Assembly: GCF_035989265.1 (NCBI RefSeq)
Contig: NZ_JAYKZX010000001.1
Coordinates: 62,001 to 126,000 of the forward strand
DNA length: 64,000 nucleotides
Direction: 5' to 3'
Origin: Sphingobium sp. HWE2-09
GTDB lineage: Bacteria > Pseudomonadota > Alphaproteobacteria > Sphingomonadales > Sphingomonadaceae
Below the pieces are notes generated by a model that saw only the letters and a list, made by a program, of their open reading frames with translations, had not been told where the DNA came from and made no database searches. Below, piece by piece: positions 61,395-64,000 of this stretch. Numbering within the stretch: the first letter of the stretch is position 1; every line of letters begins with the position of its first letter. The translations under genes were made by a program, and so were the position numbers.

Positions 61395-62366
61395 ATGAAG
61401 ATCTTGCGATGGACGGGCCTGGGATTGGGCGCGCTGCTGTTGATATTGGCGCTGTTTCTGGGATCGATGCGGCTAGGCCTGTGGAACCCGAGCTATGAGA
61501 CGGTGAAGGCCAAACAGGCGACGCCACCATCCAAATTCGTCAAGGTCGGCGACGTGCTATTGCATGTGCGGGATGAGGGCAAAGGCCCGGTGCTGCTGAT
61601 GCTGCACAGTTCGATGAGCAACCTGCGCATCTGGGACGCCTATGCCGACCGGTTCAAAGGCCGCTATCGGGTGATCCGATTGGACTGGCCGCCCTATGGC
61701 CTGAGCGTCGATCCCAAGCCGTCCACCGGGATGCAGGGCGTGGTCAAGCTGGTCGAGCGCTTCGTGGATCAGGAGAAATTAGGGCAGTTCACGCTGATCG
61801 GCAGTTCGAGCGGCGCGACATTGTCGGTGCTCTATGCGGCCGCGCATCCCGATCGGGTCAAGGCGCTGGCGCTGTCCACCCTGCCCTTGGCCGCGCCGCC
61901 ACCGACGGAATTTTCCCGCTGGGAACAGGCGATGATCTGGACCCACGAAACGCTGGTGCCCAACTATTATCCCAAATTCTATTATAAGTCGGTCATGGCC
62001 AGCCTGTATGGCGAGCCGTCGCGACTGAAGCCCGCAGTGGTCGACTGGTATTATGAGACCAACAATATCCCCGGCGGCTTTGCGCGCGTCCGGGAATATT
62101 ATGAGGCCAACAAGAAGGCCGTCTGGTCCAAGGGCGCGGGCAAGGAAGCCGCGTCGATCAAGGTGCCGGTACTGCTGCAATGGGGCGACCGCGATCCCGT
62201 GCTGGCCGCGCCGCTCGCGGACAAGGCGGTCGCACAGTTCAGCAACGCGCCGGTGACGCTGATCCACTATCCTGACGTTAGCCATTATCCGATGATCGAG
62301 CTGCCCGGCAAAACCGGCGACGACCTGGACGCCTTTTTGACCAAGGTTCATGGAGGGGCGCAATAA
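61395..62366 (+). CDS. Membrane-anchored alpha/beta hydrolase
   Basis: A 323-residue protein with an N-terminal anchor helix (GLGLGALLLILALFLGSM) and a hydrolase domain facing the periplasm: oxyanion segment LLMLHSSMSN, nucleophile Ser138 in LIGSSSGATLS, acid Asp in WGDRDPVLA, and His in DVSHYPMIE. The triad is intact, unlike the protein at 54691. It resembles C-C bond or ester hydrolases of aromatic catabolism. The start ATG 61395 has GGGGAG 6 nt upstream. The next gene starts within its stop (TAATG). Confidence 0.88.
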   Translation: MKILRWTGLGLGALLLILALFLGSMRLGLWNPSYETVKAKQATPPSKFVKVGDVLLHVRDEGKGPVLLMLHSSMSNLRIWDAYADRFKGRYRVIRLDWPPYGLSVDPKPSTGMQGVVKLVERFVDQEKLGQFTLIGSSSGATLSVLYAAAHPDRVKALALSTLPLAAPPPTEFSRWEQAMIWTHETLVPNYYPKFYYKSVMASLYGEPSRLKPAVVDWYYETNNIPGGFARVREYYEANKKAVWSKGAGKEAASIKVPVLLQWGDRDPVLAAPLADKAVAQFSNAPVTLIHYPDVSHYPMIELPGKTGDDLDAFLTKVHGGAQ

Positions 62367-62749
62367 TGACCGATATTTACGGGCAATGGGTGCTGACCGC
62401 GCAGGCGCTCAACCAGGACGGGTCTGTGCTTTACGATTGGGCAGCGCGGGTGCGGATCGATCCGGAGGACGGCGACAGGGTTCAGGTGACCGTCGATTCG
62501 GAGGGCGGCAAGTCATCCCGCGCCGTCAGCACCGGCGCGCAGCTGCGCGCGATGCCGGACGGGCGATCGACATTGCTCTACGACTATGTCGCCGACCCTG
62601 CCCATGAGGCGACGGCGAACCATGATTTCTTCGGGCTGGTGCGCTATGTCTTCGAACCGGACGGCCAGAGCGCGCAGGGCCATTATCTCAATTACAACAG
62701 CCGCTATACGTTCGGGAAACTGGCACTGACCCGCGCCGCCCGGGATTAA
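62366..62749 (+). CDS. Hypothetical small beta-rich protein
   Basis: A 127-residue cytosolic protein, MTDIYGQWVLTAQALNQDGS to YTFGKLALTRAARD. Alternating strands with GQW at the start suggest a small lipocalin-like barrel, but I recognise no family. It is translationally coupled to the hydrolase gene (TAATG) and ends in a 4-bp convergent overlap with the LLM gene (62746-62749). Confidence 0.72.
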   Translation: MTDIYGQWVLTAQALNQDGSVLYDWAARVRIDPEDGDRVQVTVDSEGGKSSRAVSTGAQLRAMPDGRSTLLYDYVADPAHEATANHDFFGLVRYVFEPDGQSAQGHYLNYNSRYTFGKLALTRAARD

Positions 62750-63819
62750 ACCCGGGCATCGCGATCGGCGACGGCGGCGCGGATCATCGGGATCAGCGCT
62801 TTCCCGAATAGCCGCACGTCTTCGATCGTATAAAAGCCGTTCAGCAGGAAGCGATCGACGCCGATGTCGTAATAGGCCATCAGCGACTGCGTGACCTGCT
62901 CCGCCGTGCCGACCAGCGCGGTGGCGTGTAGACGGCCCTGCGTCGCCTGCGTGATGCCGGTCCACAGGCGCTCATCCACGCGCGCGCCCAATCTCGCTAG
63001 CGCCAGCGCATCGCGGGTGCCGGGATCGCCCGCTTCCTTTTCGCGGCCCAATTTCATGCCGCCAGCCTGCACGCCCGTCACGGCCTCCAGCACTTGCGCG
63101 GCCTTGGCCCAGGCGGCCTCTTCGGTATCGCCGACGATGATGCGCATCGACATGGAGATGCCAGGGTCGCGGCCGTGGCTGGCTGCCTCCGCCTTAAAAC
63201 GGGAGACGAGCGCGCCCGTCTGCGCCAGCGTACCGGGACCGACGGCATAGACATCGGCGCATTGCGCGCCCAGCGCGATGGCGAGGTCCGACGCGCCGCC
63301 CCAGAATATCGGGATGGCGTCCTGCACCGGCTTCACGTCGGCATAGCCGCCGTTGAAGCGATAATGCGGGCAGTCATGGTCGATCGGTTTTTCGCTGGTC
63401 CAGATCGCGCGCAATATGTCGACATAATTGCGGCTGCGGCGATAGCGTTCGTCCTTGGTCAGGAAATCGCCGTCGCATTGCGTTTCGATGTCGCTCGCGC
63501 CGGTAATGATATGGACGCCCACGCGGCCATTGCTGATCCGGTCGAGCGTGGCGAACATGCGCGCGGCCATGGTCGGCGCGACGAAGCCGGGGCGATGGGC
63601 GATCATGAATTTCAGGCGACTGGTGACGGCGGCGACATGGGCGGCGGTCGCCAGCCCGTCGGGCCATGTCGCAGTCTGGCCGATCAGGATGCGATCGAAC
63701 CCGGCCTCTTCATGGGCGATGGCATAATCGCGCAGGAAGGCGGGGTCGAATACACCGCGCTTGGGATGCACTTCCGACGAATCGGCAAAATAGTGCAGGC
63801 CGACAATCTCGCACGGCAT
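62746..63819 (-). CDS. LLM-class flavin-dependent monooxygenase (SsuD-like)
   Basis: This 357-residue TIM-barrel FMNH2 monooxygenase resembles alkanesulfonate monooxygenase: HVAAVTSRLKFMIAHRPGFV, RISNGRVGVHIITGASDIE, DERYRRSRNYVDILRAIWTS, and VGTAEQVTQSLMAYYDIGVD. It needs a separate flavin reductase, none of which is visible here. Its start overlaps the stop of a further LLM gene by 1 bp, so two paralogous monooxygenases are co-transcribed. They may perform a Baeyer-Villiger-type or desulfonation step. Confidence 0.9.
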   Translation of the reverse strand: MPCEIVGLHYFADSSEVHPKRGVFDPAFLRDYAIAHEEAGFDRILIGQTATWPDGLATAAHVAAVTSRLKFMIAHRPGFVAPTMAARMFATLDRISNGRVGVHIITGASDIETQCDGDFLTKDERYRRSRNYVDILRAIWTSEKPIDHDCPHYRFNGGYADVKPVQDAIPIFWGGASDLAIALGAQCADVYAVGPGTLAQTGALVSRFKAEAASHGRDPGISMSMRIIVGDTEEAAWAKAAQVLEAVTGVQAGGMKLGREKEAGDPGTRDALALARLGARVDERLWTGITQATQGRLHATALVGTAEQVTQSLMAYYDIGVDRFLLNGFYTIEDVRLFGKALIPMIRAAVADRDARV

Positions 63820-64000
63820 CAGGCGGCCGCCTTTGCCGCGTCGCGTTCGGCCACGCGCGCGCGCAACAGCGGGATCACGTCGCGACCGATGCGCACCGTG
63901 TCGTCCACCGGCTCGAAACCGCGCAGGATGAATTTTGCGACCCCCGCATCATAATAGTCCAGCAGCGCATCGACGATTTGGTCGGGATCGCCAACCAGCG
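63819..64000 (-). CDS. LLM-class flavin-dependent oxidoreductase, partial (C-terminus)
   Basis: The minus-strand frame entering at the window edge reads LVGDPDQIVDALLDYYDAGV, then ILRGFEPVDD and ends RARVAERDAAKAAA before the TGA at 63819. The same layout occurs at the C-terminus of the downstream LLM protein (LVGTAEQVTQSLMAYYDIGV, then LLNGFYTIED). About 60 codons are visible; the 5' part lies beyond 64000. Clearly a paralogue of its neighbour. Confidence 0.85.
   Translation of the reverse strand, partial: LVGDPDQIVDALLDYYDAGVAKFILRGFEPVDDTVRIGRDVIPLLRARVAERDAAKAAA

Noticed and set aside
18311-64000. Mobile element or genomic-island boundaries
   Set aside because: I found no integrase, transposase, tRNA or direct repeats at the edges, and base composition looks similar to the flanking DNA by eye.

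Overview
The window looks like a chromosomal (or large-replicon) segment from a sphingomonad, most likely Sphingobium or a close relative. This rests on the high GC content, three intact TonB-dependent receptors, NodT-type efflux lipoproteins, GPH and MFS porters, a B3 metallo-beta-lactamase fold with Glu in place of the first His, and many 4-bp ATGA gene overlaps. No rRNA, tRNA, CRISPR array, insertion sequence or phage gene was recognised. The genus is an inference from gene content.

Region 1 (1-5 kb): a Crp/Fnr regulator diverges from a FepA/CirA-like TonB receptor that carries a Fur-box-like dyad. Next come a small hypothetical gene, a CDP-alcohol phosphatidyltransferase and a 40-codon gene with a strong ribosome-binding site. 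Region 2 (5-13 kb): a tripartite RND efflux operon (membrane fusion protein, HAE1 pump, NodT outer-membrane factor) diverges from an OmpR-type response regulator and its sensor kinase. Region 3 (13-18.2 kb): a DUF3649-PepSY-DUF3325 siderophore-reduction operon. The receptor that should precede it has decayed to a C-terminal remnant with three in-frame stops. It is followed by an intact TonB receptor with an AT-rich upstream region.

Region 4 (18.3-33.5 kb) starts a large catabolic island. It has a DUF1838 Tat protein, an HMG-CoA-lyase-like enzyme with a class III CoA transferase, and a tightly overlapping minus-strand operon. That operon encodes a flavin monooxygenase, cytochrome c, an isoquinoline-oxidoreductase-type molybdenum hydroxylase (two subunits), a secreted FGE-like protein without the FGE cysteines, a GPH porter, a secreted CE1-like esterase and a succinate-semialdehyde dehydrogenase. 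It is fed by a TonB receptor with a strong leader hairpin. The layout suggests outer-membrane uptake, periplasmic hydroxylation and de-esterification, import, ring oxidation and CoA-dependent cleavage.

Region 5 (33.7-64 kb) consists of many short, alternately oriented operons in which several unusual families occur twice. These are a SAM methyltransferase with a distinctive HCMPG segment, each copy followed by a ~115-aa helical protein and then by a flavoprotein; FAD_binding_4 oxidases; two-domain VOC proteins; a ~235-aa beta-rich family of unknown function; MDR reductases; and alpha/beta hydrolases. Single-copy genes include a maleate-isomerase/arylmalonate-decarboxylase relative, a polysaccharide-deacetylase-fold hydrolase, a HapK-SDR-MmgE/PrpD operon, a UTRA-type GntR regulator, a Tat-exported amine oxidase, a PheC-like periplasmic protein and LLM flavin monooxygenases. 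I read this as an undescribed pathway for a complex natural product or aromatic compound. The substrate cannot be named from sequence. The repeated methyltransferase-helical protein-flavoprotein module is the best candidate for a new biological system.
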